Of a DNA stretch of 37,519 nt, positions 1 through 8,278 are shown piece after piece. The position numbers and the translations under genes were made by a program. Position 1 is the stretch's first letter. Every line of letters starts with the position of its first letter. The notes beneath the pieces are model-generated. The model saw nothing but the letters and a program-made list of their open reading frames with translations, made no database searches and was not told the DNA's origin. Origin of the DNA: Candidatus Brockarchaeota archaeon (GTDB lineage: Archaea > Thermoproteota > EX4484-205 > JAAOZP01); assembly GCA_017601225.1 (NCBI GenBank), contig JAFNIX010000020.1:1-37519 (forward strand), read 5' to 3'.

Positions 1-1
1 T

Positions 2-3000
2 CCGCCGGACGAGGTTTCCTACACTGTTAATGTTGTCGGTCCAGAGTCTCCCAGGGTTGAGGTCAGCCTTGAAGCCGGGGAGCCGTTTTTCAAGCATGTC
101 AACATTACGGCTAGGCTTGAGAACAAGGGTGCAGGCGAAGCCCTCAACACCATTCTAGAGTTCGCCGGAGATGTTGAGCCCCTAAGCATAAGCGTTGGAA
201 GCATCCCGGCGGGTGGAAGCTGGAGCAAAGTAGTGACTCTTAGGCTTAGGTCGGAGGTTGCAAGCATAAGGGCTAGGGCAACTTTCTTCGACTCCTCTGG
301 CAGCAAGTATGTTTCAGAGGGTTTCGCAACGGTTGTTTCACCAGCCTACGTCGTTCCAGAACATTTCGAAGAATATACTTTAAGGGTTCCTGAGCATTTT
401 GAGAAGAGGAGGGTCTTCGTCCCAGGCTACGAGGGCTACACCCACGTCAAGATTTACCATCCATACTCAGCCTTCGAAATACCGGGGAGCTTCACGATCA
501 GCTTCCAAGGCCTCATCCTTGAGGCTGAGGGCGTAAAGGTCTACACCTCGTTCCTGCCTATCGCAGATGAGGGCTTCGAGCTCAGAGTTATTCCTAAAGA
601 AGTTACGCTGAACATTTACGGCGATGTCCTCGTAGGCCCGCTCATCCCTGTTCAGGGGCTGCAGACCACTGTACCAGTGAAATACGTGGTGAAGAGTGTG
701 GAGCCTGCTTTCGAGGAGAAGATGCTTAGAGAGGATGAGGCTAAGATGATGCTTAACGCCACGGGCTGCGGGGAACTGGTTGCTCCAGAGGGATACGAGG
801 TCGTCCTTGCTTCGAAGCGCGTTGTTAGGAAGCAGGTCTGGGTTGACACATCAACCTACAGGAGGCTTCAGCAGGAGGGCTTCGGAAGAATACGAGAAGG
901 ATGCTACTGGTATGAAGACGGGGGCAGGGAGGAGTGGCCCTCCTCCGACGCAATATGCGAAGCAACACCCCTGGAAAGAGAGTTCTACGCTAACAGGATC
1001 GTCCTAGTCTACCATCCTCTCCAGGAGACTCCTCTAGAAAGCTCGCTGGTAAGGGGCATCTGGCTGAGAAACTACGCTACCCAAGACATAGATTACACGT
1101 TTACCGTTGAGCCCGTTACCCTGCCGCCGGGGAAATCTGAGAGCACGATGCTGAAAGCTGAGAAAGCATGCTGCAAAGAACTCAGCGTGTTCCTCTTCGC
1201 GAACACAACCTTCTGGATAAGGCTTCATAAGGGTGATAGGCTTGTCGCAGAGCTCTTCCTACCGAGGGTTCTAATATTACCGTTCCCGTTTTCCCTACAA
1301 TGGTGGCGCGGCTTCATCCTAGGCCTCGTAGAAAGAAGCCCGAGGATAATGATGAACACGATGATGCTAAGCATGGTCGCGATGGTCCCCAGGGAGCTCA
1401 TGCCAGCTATAGCGGCCGCGCTAGTCTTCCTTAAGGCATACCAGGTTTACAACCAGAGGGGAGAGATTTTCAACGCAACCACCGCGTTAGGAAACCTGAC
1501 AGCCATGGGACTCATATACCGTGGGATGGCTGACGGCTACAGGCTCCAGGGTAAGAATGGCTTCGCAACGCTTTGCGAAAACCTTTCTCAAACATTCCTC
1601 AGCAAGGCGGAGGAGGTCGCAGAGGATCTCGGCCTAAGGCTAATAATGGATGTTTCACTCGAAGACCTTAAGACAGCACTAGGCTGGAGGAAGGCAAGCG
1701 AGTACGAGCAGGGCTATGCAGCGGGTAAGATCGTGGGCGCTATGGTTGAAGCAGTGGTCTACGCGGCAACATTCGCAACCATCTACCACGAGTTCTCAAC
1801 AGCAAGAGACATACTCACAATAGCGGGGAAGGCTGGAGAACTCTCCTCATCCTCAGTGCTGAAGAGGTTTGCGCAGGGCCTCTACGCCTGGGTAACCCCA
1901 GCGATATGGGACCTTGCTGAGAGTGGGGTGAAATTCGGGGCATGGGTTAAGGGCAGGCTCACCCTGCAGGATGTTTCAAAACTCATCCTCGCAGACCAGG
2001 TTAGTAAGAGCTTTGGGGAGACTGTTGGGGAAGCCTTCAAGGAACTCGAGAGCCTCCCGGACGGAGGAGAGCCCGAGACCATTGTGAAAGAGGTCTCAAA
2101 CATCGTCGACAGAGTCACCTTGGATAACGATATTCCTGAAGGCGTTGGAGCAAGAATCCTAGGCATACTGAGCAAGATGTGTGAGGAATACGTTGGCAGA
2201 GAGGACTGGGGAGAGAAGACAGACCAGGCTGCGGAAACCATGGTTAAAGCATGGAAGAGAGTTAGCAAGCTGGAGGCATGGGGGAGAGAAGGCGAGCCTG
2301 GGAAGCTGCTAATAGACTTGCTGGATGGCATCAGTGCTGGGGAGTCTGAAGAAACGGTTGCTGTTCTAAGGGGGCTGGCTCAGCTGGATGAGGATGAGCT
2401 TGAAAGCGTAGGGAGAGCTCTAACTAAGGTTGGAGACGGCTTCGAGAATGGGCTTAGGCTTTCCAAAACTTATCTCGTCGCCAGGGAAGACTATGGGAGA
2501 GATATTGCTGACGCCTTCTTAAACAGCATCGCCAAGCATCCTGAGCTTTTCAGCCTCTGGAGCAGAGCCTTAGAGGGCGGAGCCACAATATTCATCGGAG
2601 TGCCCCCTAAACCGGATAGGATATCTTTACCGGAGGGTGTTCCTGAGAGTGTTTACCGCGTCATCATATCGGATTCCGTTGGCGAAAGCATCCTGATAGA
2701 CAGCTTCAGGAGGATTGATAGTGGGCAGGAAACAATCCGCTTCTCCTCTGAGGACACTGCCGGCAGGATAGGAACGGGCCAGAAATACCTGGTTATTCTC
2801 AAGGCTGCAACCCCAGAGGACTTTCTCGAAAAATACCCGTCGAGGTTAGTTAAGGCTACGGGGGGAAACGCCTACCTGGTGGATACTGAGAACAGTAGGG
2901 TTGTTGAAGGGCTGGTTGGGAGGCTGGACGAGTACGGGGGCTTCGCGTTCATCAGGTTTATGGTCACGGATGCTGACGGAAACCAGATTGAGCTCAGGCT

Positions 3001-4255
3001 GACCCAAGGAGGCAAGCTGATGCTGATTTCCGATGGGGGGAGAACCATGATAGGCGGTGTGGAGCTGAAAACCGTGTGGGATGGTGCTGGAGGCGAGGTG
3101 GCGAGGCTCCTGTTCCTCCAGCAGGAGGGTACGGACAGGTATGGTGGAATCATCGTCTTAAGCAGGAGGCTTCCCTCCGGGCCAGTGTGGTTCCTGAGCA
3201 ACGATGAGCACGTCATAGAGATAAAGCTAGGCCAGAAATACCTTGACGTAAGCGGGACGCTTAAGAGAATCATAGGCGGGGAAGAATACTTGAGGCTCTG
3301 CGAAGAACTGGGTAGCGGGGACGCGGTGCTGGGAGTCGTGTACCGTAAGGAGACCGGCGTAATAGATTCCGCGTGGACTCAGAGCGCTGACGCGGAGTTC
3401 AAGATTAAGGAGGCTGAGGACGTGCTCGGCCTACTCATCGTAAGGAAGAACGGGCTTAGCGCGGTAAGCCCAGATGGGAGCGTTAGAGCAGAGCTTTCCG
3501 GGGAATATTTGAAGTTTCACGGCGTCAAGGGGATGGGTGAGGGCGCTGCATTCAGGGTGAGCGAAGCCCGGTTCAGGGAGCTCAGCGTGTATGGTCCGAT
3601 TCTCGAGGCGACTCTGCCAAGCGGCGAGGCTATTCTGTTCCGCGTTGACGTGAGCGGGGACAGTAAATCAGTATCCTCGAAGCTGGCCTTGGCAATAGAT
3701 GGATACGCGCCGGAGATAAACCCTATTGAATACTATGGCGAGCTCAAGATTAAGCTCAGCGAGAGTGGCGAAACGTTCGAGTACACTTTAAGGGATGCGA
3801 TGGTCGTCGAGTATGAGGACAGCAAAGGAGTCCATAGAAGTGTTATTGGCTTAAGCGAGCCTCTCCCGGATAAAGTATTGAAGGAGCCTCAACACGTTGC
3901 CGCAAAGCTGTTCACGAAGAGCCTGTTAGAAAAACTGGGATATAAGATCTTGGAGGAAGAAAGCTCCTACGATTTAGGTCATGCGAAGTATTTCTTTGAC
4001 TTCAAAACTGAAACACCGAATGATAAAATAGCTATTGTAGAGTGTAAGCATGGTGATGAAACTGTCAGTAAAATAGATCAAGCTGACAAATATTTTAGAA
4101 TTGCCAGAGAAAACGGTTGGAGGCTGATCTACAGCTTTCTTCATGCTCCTCAGACCTCTGAAACCAAAGAATTGCTTAATCACTTGGTTGAGCTTATGAG
4201 GCAGTACCCAGACACGATAGAGGTTTTTATAAGTGGCGAGAAATATGGGGGATAG
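2..4255 (+). CDS. Giant putative surface/secreted protein with C-terminal PD-(D/E)XK nuclease-like tip (5' partial); candidate polymorphic toxin
   Basis: The reading frame is open from base 2, so the gene begins outside the window; at least 1417 residues are visible. The first ~115 visible residues look like a beta-rich CARDB/Ig-like surface domain. Two hydrophobic stretches lie near visible residues 422-487 and 571-598 and could be membrane segments. A long helical middle and then a beta-rich part follow. The last ~125 residues resemble a PD-(D/E)XK nuclease: D1333, then E1347-C-K1349 at the end of a hydrophobic strand, then Q1360 and Y1364 in the next helix (a QxxxY spacing as in RecB-type nucleases). 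Hand-counted G+C is about 38% over 3901-4140, against 63% in one sampled line near 3061. The next gene starts 6 nt downstream. The nuclease fold is inferred from motif spacing only, and the toxin role from architecture. A non-toxic surface protein remains possible. Confidence 0.6.
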   Translation, partial: PPDEVSYTVNVVGPESPRVEVSLEAGEPFFKHVNITARLENKGAGEALNTILEFAGDVEPLSISVGSIPAGGSWSKVVTLRLRSEVASIRARATFFDSSGSKYVSEGFATVVSPAYVVPEHFEEYTLRVPEHFEKRRVFVPGYEGYTHVKIYHPYSAFEIPGSFTISFQGLILEAEGVKVYTSFLPIADEGFELRVIPKEVTLNIYGDVLVGPLIPVQGLQTTVPVKYVVKSVEPAFEEKMLREDEAKMMLNATGCGELVAPEGYEVVLASKRVVRKQVWVDTSTYRRLQQEGFGRIREGCYWYEDGGREEWPSSDAICEATPLEREFYANRIVLVYHPLQETPLESSLVRGIWLRNYATQDIDYTFTVEPVTLPPGKSESTMLKAEKACCKELSVFLFANTTFWIRLHKGDRLVAELFLPRVLILPFPFSLQWWRGFILGLVERSPRIMMNTMMLSMVAMVPRELMPAIAAALVFLKAYQVYNQRGEIFNATTALGNLTAMGLIYRGMADGYRLQGKNGFATLCENLSQTFLSKAEEVAEDLGLRLIMDVSLEDLKTALGWRKASEYEQGYAAGKIVGAMVEAVVYAATFATIYHEFSTARDILTIAGKAGELSSSSVLKRFAQGLYAWVTPAIWDLAESGVKFGAWVKGRLTLQDVSKLILADQVSKSFGETVGEAFKELESLPDGGEPETIVKEVSNIVDRVTLDNDIPEGVGARILGILSKMCEEYVGREDWGEKTDQAAETMVKAWKRVSKLEAWGREGEPGKLLIDLLDGISAGESEETVAVLRGLAQLDEDELESVGRALTKVGDGFENGLRLSKTYLVAREDYGRDIADAFLNSIAKHPELFSLWSRALEGGATIFIGVPPKPDRISLPEGVPESVYRVIISDSVGESILIDSFRRIDSGQETIRFSSEDTAGRIGTGQKYLVILKAATPEDFLEKYPSRLVKATGGNAYLVDTENSRVVEGLVGRLDEYGGFAFIRFMVTDADGNQIELRLTQGGKLMLISDGGRTMIGGVELKTVWDGAGGEVARLLFLQQEGTDRYGGIIVLSRRLPSGPVWFLSNDEHVIEIKLGQKYLDVSGTLKRIIGGEEYLRLCEELGSGDAVLGVVYRKETGVIDSAWTQSADAEFKIKEAEDVLGLLIVRKNGLSAVSPDGSVRAELSGEYLKFHGVKGMGEGAAFRVSEARFRELSVYGPILEATLPSGEAILFRVDVSGDSKSVSSKLALAIDGYAPEINPIEYYGELKIKLSESGETFEYTLRDAMVVEYEDSKGVHRSVIGLSEPLPDKVLKEPQHVAAKLFTKSLLEKLGYKILEEESSYDLGHAKYFFDFKTETPNDKIAIVECKHGDETVSKIDQADKYFRIARENGWRLIYSFLHAPQTSETKELLNHLVELMRQYPDTIEVFISGEKYGG

Positions 4256-4261
4256 TAGAAG

Positions 4262-4852
4262 ATGACTGAGTACTGGATGGTGATCAAGCCTATGCCTAAA
4301 GCTCCAAGAAAGATAAGGGAAGAGTTGAAGAAGATTTACATAGTGCTGGCCGGAGAGAGTTGGCTTATGGAGAAAAAGGGGTTGAAATACATCCCCGCTA
4401 TCATTCGTTCGGCTTATGCTTACGGTGAAAAGGAGGTTGAAGAAGTTAAGAAGAACCAATACGTTTCTGAGCTCATGTGTAAGGTTAATGTGATCATCAA
4501 GAAGTATCCCGACAATATCAGGGTAGATCCGAAAACTTGGAGGAGTGGTTTAAAGTTCTTCTGGCCCATTGAAGTCTTGGAGGTTAAAGAGGTTAAGGAT
4601 GAATTGGAGATGTTGCTTACGAAGACGTTCTTTTCGAAAGATAATCCTGAGGACAGGATGATAGCTGAGGAATATATTAAGAGAACTGGAGTCTCCTATC
4701 AAGAGGAACAGATGACACCGGATCAACGTATCACCTACCGTATCGATTTTATGAACGGTTTCATGAAGGAGTGGGGAGAGTTCTTTAAGAGGGTTTATGA
4801 GATTCATAGGCAGCATAACATTAAGATGTGGTTCCATGTCGAAGGAGCGTAG
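4262..4852 (+). CDS. Unknown 196-aa protein downstream of the nuclease tip; candidate immunity protein
   Basis: I do not recognise the family. The protein is soluble-looking, lysine/glutamate-rich and mostly helical, with several tryptophans and no signal peptide or membrane segment. ATG follows the stop of the giant gene after 6 nt, so the two are probably co-transcribed and translationally linked. Its G+C is low (about 35% in a sampled 60-nt line), matching the nuclease tip rather than the body of the giant gene. An 81-bp internal piece (4585-4665) recurs at 6486-6566 with a single mismatch, joined there to a piece of the nuclease tip, so both genes have been copied as one module. By analogy with toxin-immunity pairs I infer an immunity role. 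Nothing in the protein itself proves this. Confidence 0.6.
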   Translation: MTEYWMVIKPMPKAPRKIREELKKIYIVLAGESWLMEKKGLKYIPAIIRSAYAYGEKEVEEVKKNQYVSELMCKVNVIIKKYPDNIRVDPKTWRSGLKFFWPIEVLEVKEVKDELEMLLTKTFFSKDNPEDRMIAEEYIKRTGVSYQEEQMTPDQRITYRIDFMNGFMKEWGEFFKRVYEIHRQHNIKMWFHVEGA

Positions 4853-4953
4853 CACGAGGAAGTGAAGTAGTCGCGCGATTTAGATTTGAGCGCATTATCT
4901 TATCGTAAGAATAGTATCATGAGCCGTTGCAGAGGGGCTGTTTCAAGCTGTTG

Positions 4954-6282
4954 CTAGGGCGTGGAAAGCAGCCATTTCCATAATGGGATGCATTCTATCT
5001 TTTTATCGTTGGTTTTTATTTCATCCTCATAATCCCAGGTGATTATTAAGAGATCGTTACATCCTAGTTCGCCGCTTGCCTTACTTAAAGCCCTTATCTC
5101 CCTTTTCTCAATCTCATCCCTGCCGGAGGCGTAAGTCACTTGGATCAAGCGTTTAACTTCTACCCCATTCTTAATAATGAAGTCAACCTCGTTCTGCTGG
5201 TAGTCCCTCCAGTAGAAAATCTCGAGCAGAGGATTTTTAGACTGCATTCTCCTCAGGTGTAGGAAGACCGTGTTTTCAGCTAGTTTTCCAAAGTTCTCGC
5301 TAAACCTGAACCCGGCTGCGCTCGACAGTCCGGTGTCTATAGCATATGCTTTCTTTATCCCCTTAACTTGAGATTTTAGGGAAAGCGAGAATGGTCTTAA
5401 GAGATTTATCAGCCTAACCTCTTCTAAGGCCTGCAGAATCTTGGACGCTGTCTCCAGACCTATTCCAAACCCTCTTCTCAACGACCTTAGAGTAACGTAT
5501 TTAGACACGTTTGTAATTAGGAACTTGGCAACTTCATATGTAATGCTTGCATCAAGGTTAAACCTCTCCGCCACATCCTTGTAGATTATGTCGCTGAAAT
5601 ACTCTTGGAGAACCCTGTACCTGAGCACTTCATTCTTGAGAACGACCTCAGGGAACCCGCCGAACTCTAAGTATTCTCGCAACAGGTTTTTAACCTTAGC
5701 TTCAGTCTTGTAGGAAAGAAGCTTACTCTCCGCTGAGACCCCGAGGAAACTCAAGAACTCTCTGAACGAGAGCGGGAAAACCTCGTGTTTAATCGTTCTT
5801 CCAGTTAGAATCCTTGCATACTCGCCTTTCAGGAGCTTTGAGGAAGAATCCGTGATGAAAATCCTGTTAACCTCCCTCATGTCGTACAGTCTTCTGGTAA
5901 AACGTGGCCAATCCTCCCGGAAATGAACTTCGTCCAGAAACAGGTTGACGTTTCTCGGCGAGGCTCCCGATAACTCCAAATACGCTTTGAAAACCTCATC
6001 TAGAGGAATTTTTCTGAACCTTTCAAAGTCGAAGTTTAACATCAGCAGGTTTAACGGGTCTACACCCTGCTCAACCAGGTGTCTCATTACTTGAAAAAGC
6101 AGGGTTGACTTCCCACATCTCCTGACTCCGAACAGGATTCTAATCTCCTTTCCCCCAGACATCTCTTCAAAATCCACGTCTCTCCTCCTGCCTACGAGTT
6201 CCGCCGGAATAGTTTTCAACTCCCACCAGGGATTCTGAACCTTCAACCTGTCCTCCACAAACCTTCTGGAAAGTGGCTCCAT
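4954..6282 (-). CDS. AAA ATPase of the AAA_14/DUF4143 type (COG1373-like)
   Basis: The 442-residue protein has a Walker A motif GVRRCGKST at residues 52-60, a Walker B NLFLDEVH near 113-120, and an ITDSSSKLL sensor-type segment. A DUF4143-like C-terminal part contains YWRDYQQNEVDF followed by VEVKRLIQV, which in this family resembles a degenerate PD-(D/E)XK fold. Such ATPases are abundant, scattered accessory genes in archaea and their function is not established. The gene runs against the neighbouring pair and separates the intact nuclease-tip/small-gene module from its scrambled copy at 6344-6566. Its upstream region carries a duplicated ~23-nt motif over the promoter. Start is ATG at 6282 with a TATA-like box about 24-34 nt upstream on the minus strand. 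Confidence 0.85.
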   Translation of the reverse strand: MEPLSRRFVEDRLKVQNPWWELKTIPAELVGRRRDVDFEEMSGGKEIRILFGVRRCGKSTLLFQVMRHLVEQGVDPLNLLMLNFDFERFRKIPLDEVFKAYLELSGASPRNVNLFLDEVHFREDWPRFTRRLYDMREVNRIFITDSSSKLLKGEYARILTGRTIKHEVFPLSFREFLSFLGVSAESKLLSYKTEAKVKNLLREYLEFGGFPEVVLKNEVLRYRVLQEYFSDIIYKDVAERFNLDASITYEVAKFLITNVSKYVTLRSLRRGFGIGLETASKILQALEEVRLINLLRPFSLSLKSQVKGIKKAYAIDTGLSSAAGFRFSENFGKLAENTVFLHLRRMQSKNPLLEIFYWRDYQQNEVDFIIKNGVEVKRLIQVTYASGRDEIEKREIRALSKASGELGCNDLLIITWDYEDEIKTNDKKIECIPLWKWLLSTP

Positions 6283-6292
6283 TATACGTCAT

Positions 6293-6348
6293 ATGGTTCA
6301 TTTTTGCTTAAAAATGTTACTGACTATAGTTCATTTTTATAAAAAATG
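6293..6348 (-). promoter_or_regulatory. ATPase promoter with duplicated operator-like motif
   Basis: Two copies of AT(g/a)GTTCATTTTT followed by AAAAATG lie at 6293-6316 and 6326-6348 (plus-strand view), 33 nt apart. The proximal copy contains the TATA-like box (GCTTAAAAATG, read on the minus strand) of the ATPase gene. A direct repeat over a promoter suggests a bound repressor, possibly autoregulation; this is inference. Confidence 0.45.
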
Positions 6349-6566
6349 GCTGGATGCTGATCTACAGCTTTCTTCATGCTCCTCAGACCTCTGAAACCAA
6401 AGAATTGCTTAACCACTTGGTTGAACCCATGAGGCAGTACCCAGACACGGTGGAGGTTTTTATGTGGCAAGAAATATGCGCGCGCTAAGGAGGTTAAGGA
6501 TGAATTGGAGATGTTGCTTACGAAGACGTTCTTTTCGAAAGATAATCCTGAGGACAGGATGATAGC
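6344..6566 (+). pseudogene. Scrambled partial copy of the nuclease tip and small downstream gene (orphan cassette scar)
   Basis: Bases 6344-6478 copy 4111-4247, the last ~45 codons of the giant gene, with about 10 substitutions and a 2-bp deletion that shifts the frame. Bases 6486-6566 copy 4585-4665, inside the small gene, with one substitution. The 337 bp that separate the two segments in the original (4248-4584) are missing, replaced by a short GC-rich junction near 6479-6485. An ATG at 6353 opens a 44-codon frame through the first segment; the second segment ends in an in-frame TAG at about 6572. Neither part can make a complete product. Confidence 0.85.
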
Positions 6567-6668
6567 AGCGGAGTAGCGCGCTCAGAGGGTTGTGCGCTGG
6601 GCGACACGGTTTTCCCTCTTCTTTACCGGGTTTAACCATCCTTTTTCAATGTTGCCCGGGAAATAATG

Positions 6669-6675
6669 TTTATAA
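6669..6675 (+). promoter_or_regulatory. TATA box for the S13-S4 operon
   Basis: TTTATAA lies 34-40 nt upstream of the S13 ATG at 6709, a normal archaeal TATA distance for a very short leader. It also argues against the upstream in-frame TTG at 6682 as the start. Confidence 0.6.
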
Positions 6676-6708
6676 CCAGCCTTGCCTAAAGCCCCCTTAA
6701 GCCTGCTT

Positions 6709-7185
6709 ATGAGCAACAGGGAGTTTAAGGAGATAGTTCGGATCGCCGGCGTTGACTGCGACGGGAAGAGGAAGGTACTGGACGGTCTATCACTGGTTAA
6801 AGGAGTAGGATGGTCTACGGCGAGAGCGTTATGCATAGCTTTAAACATTCCAATGGACACTAGGCTGGGCTACTTGTCCGACGAGCAGGTTGCGAGAATA
6901 GAGGCTGCGCTGAGCAATCCCAGCTCTCTGAACATACCGGTTTGGATGCTTAACAGGAGGAGGGATCCGGTAACCGGTGAGAATAAGCATCTGATAACCT
7001 CCGACTTGGAGCTTACTCAGAAGATGGATATTGAGAGGATGATGAGGATTAAGTCTTGGAAGGGTGTTAGACACTCTCTCGGATTAAAGGTGAGGGGTCA
7101 GAGGACCAGGACGACCGGCAGGACCGGTGGGCCGGTTGGTTTTTCAAAGGCTGCTATGAAGGCTTCTGGAAGCGAGAAAAAGTGA
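6709..7185 (+). CDS. rps13: 30S ribosomal protein S13 (uS13)
   Basis: uS13 binds the head of the small subunit and bridges to the large subunit. The protein shows the expected N-terminal REFKEIVRIAGVD, a helix-two-turn-helix region, and the basic C-terminal tail with SWKGVRHSLGLKVRGQRT near the end. I chose the ATG at 6709 (158 aa) over the in-frame TTG at 6682 because it fits the family's N-terminus and the TATA box at 6669. S4 follows 6 nt after the stop, the conserved archaeal S13-S4 order. The operon normally continues into S11, which here lies on the other strand. Confidence 0.95.
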   Translation: MSNREFKEIVRIAGVDCDGKRKVLDGLSLVKGVGWSTARALCIALNIPMDTRLGYLSDEQVARIEAALSNPSSLNIPVWMLNRRRDPVTGENKHLITSDLELTQKMDIERMMRIKSWKGVRHSLGLKVRGQRTRTTGRTGGPVGFSKAAMKASGSEKK

Positions 7186-7191
7186 TGAGGA

Positions 7192-7695
7192 ATGGGTGAC
7201 CCGCGTAAGATTAGGAGCAAAATCCTCCATCCGAAGCATCCTTGGGTTAAAGAGCGTTTAACGGAGGAGCTGGTTCTCGTTGGAGAGTATGGTTTAAGGA
7301 ACAAGAGGGAGCTTTGGAGGGCCGCATCCTTCCTTAGGGGTGTTAGGGCTTCAGCCCGCTCCTACCTGAGCCTGACGGGTGAGGAAAGGGTTAAGAGGGA
7401 GTCGGAGCTTATTTCAAGGCTCCACAGGCTCGGCCTGGTAAGCAAGGATGCGAAGCTTGACGATGTTCTCTCACTGACTGTTTCAAACGTTCTTGAAAGA
7501 CGGCTTCAGACAATCGTTTACAGGAAGGGTTTTGCGAAGACTATTCACAGCGCTAGGCAGGCTATAGTTCACGGCAGGATCATGATTGGCGACCAGATTG
7601 TAAGGTCGCCGGGGTACTTCGTCACTAGAGACGAGGAGCCTCTCGTGACACTCTCCACGGCTAAAGCCGGTGGGATTCCCGGTTCGTCAGCCTGA
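7192..7695 (+). CDS. rps4: 30S ribosomal protein S4 (uS4)
   Basis: uS4 is a primary 16S rRNA binder. The 167-residue protein begins MGDPRKIRSKILHPKHPW, typical of archaeal uS4, and carries an S4 RNA-binding domain around residues 100-155 with an ARQAIVHGRIMIGDQIV-type core. It starts with ATG just after S13 and is presumably co-transcribed with it. In most archaea S11 and rpoD follow directly; here a ~580-bp gap and an inverted S11 interrupt the cluster. Confidence 0.95.
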   Translation: MGDPRKIRSKILHPKHPWVKERLTEELVLVGEYGLRNKRELWRAASFLRGVRASARSYLSLTGEERVKRESELISRLHRLGLVSKDAKLDDVLSLTVSNVLERRLQTIVYRKGFAKTIHSARQAIVHGRIMIGDQIVRSPGYFVTRDEEPLVTLSTAKAGGIPGSSA

Positions 7696-7738
7696 GGCTT
7701 CATCCCGCCGGGTTAAGGGCTGTGTCAACCCAGCCCCT

Positions 7739-7761
7739 GCCATATGCGTGTAGCATATGGC
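7739..7761. repeat. 8-bp perfect inverted repeat after S4
   Basis: GCCATATG (7739-7746) and CATATGGC (7754-7761) flank a 7-nt loop, 44 nt past the S4 stop. It could be a transcript-end hairpin or a protein site. No U-tract follows, so a terminator role is weak. Confidence 0.3.
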
Positions 7762-7776
7762 CCGCTTCATAATGTC

Positions 7777-8242
7777 ATGGTCGTTGTAGTAGGCATTACA
7801 AGGTGGACTAGGATGCTGTTTCCGAAATTCCTTGCTTCGGCTCTTCCACAGTTCCCAACAATATCAGAACGATGGGTAGTATATTATTATTCTGATCGTA
7901 CTCAGATCGTATACAGATAAACACAGACTGTACTCAGAAGAATTTAGATAGTATTTGGATGAATCTGGAGCGCGTGCTATCTGAAGGACATAGGCTTTCT
8001 CGCCTAATACGGTTGTTCTTTCTCCCGGTGCGAAGATTCTTGTCTTGAATGGGGATCATGCGGTAAAAGCTACCGTAGGCCTCTTGCTTCACCACCGGTT
8101 GAAAACAGATGGCTTTGAATGGAGCGAGGCGAGGGAGAGAAGGGTTAGCATTATGACGCTTAACGGTGCAATAGTGTATGGCTTATCATGCGTTAAAGGT
8201 TTACGGGAAGAATTTTTTCGAACACCGGGTGAAACAGTTTAA
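7777..8242 (+). pseudogene. Possible decayed gene remains in the S4-S11 gap
   Basis: The ~580-bp gap holds short open stretches that look like protein but do not join into a gene. An ATG at 7777 opens 47 codons ending at 7920. A second open frame from about 8000 to 8242 reads a plausible soluble segment (for example SPGAKILVLNGDHAVKA) with only an internal TTG start at 8045. I recognise no family. The two pieces are in different frames and are separated by the phased array at 7894-7970. A small real gene at 8045-8242 cannot be excluded. Confidence 0.3.
7894..7970. repeat. Degenerate 10-11-nt phased repeat array
   Basis: Eight units beginning with GA start at 7894, 7905, 7916, 7926, 7937, 7947, 7958 and 7968. 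The spacings are 11, 11, 10, 11, 10, 11 and 10 nt, mean about 10.6, close to the DNA helical repeat. The best-matching units are GATCGTACTCA, GATCGTATACA and GACTGTACTCA. It lies in the non-coding gap between S4 and the inverted S11. Confidence 0.5.
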
Positions 8243-8278
8243 TAGCTGCCCGCTTATGTTAAACCCTTTGCTGAAAGG

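Noticed and set aside
1882..2331. 149-codon minus-strand frame inside the giant gene
   Set aside because: Same shadow pattern and no promoter; the plus-strand frame is continuous from base 2 to 4255.
4111..6566. ATPase as cargo of an insertion sequence flanked by direct repeats
   Set aside because: The repeats are pieces of the neighbouring coding genes with an internal deletion, not terminal repeats, and there is no transposase.
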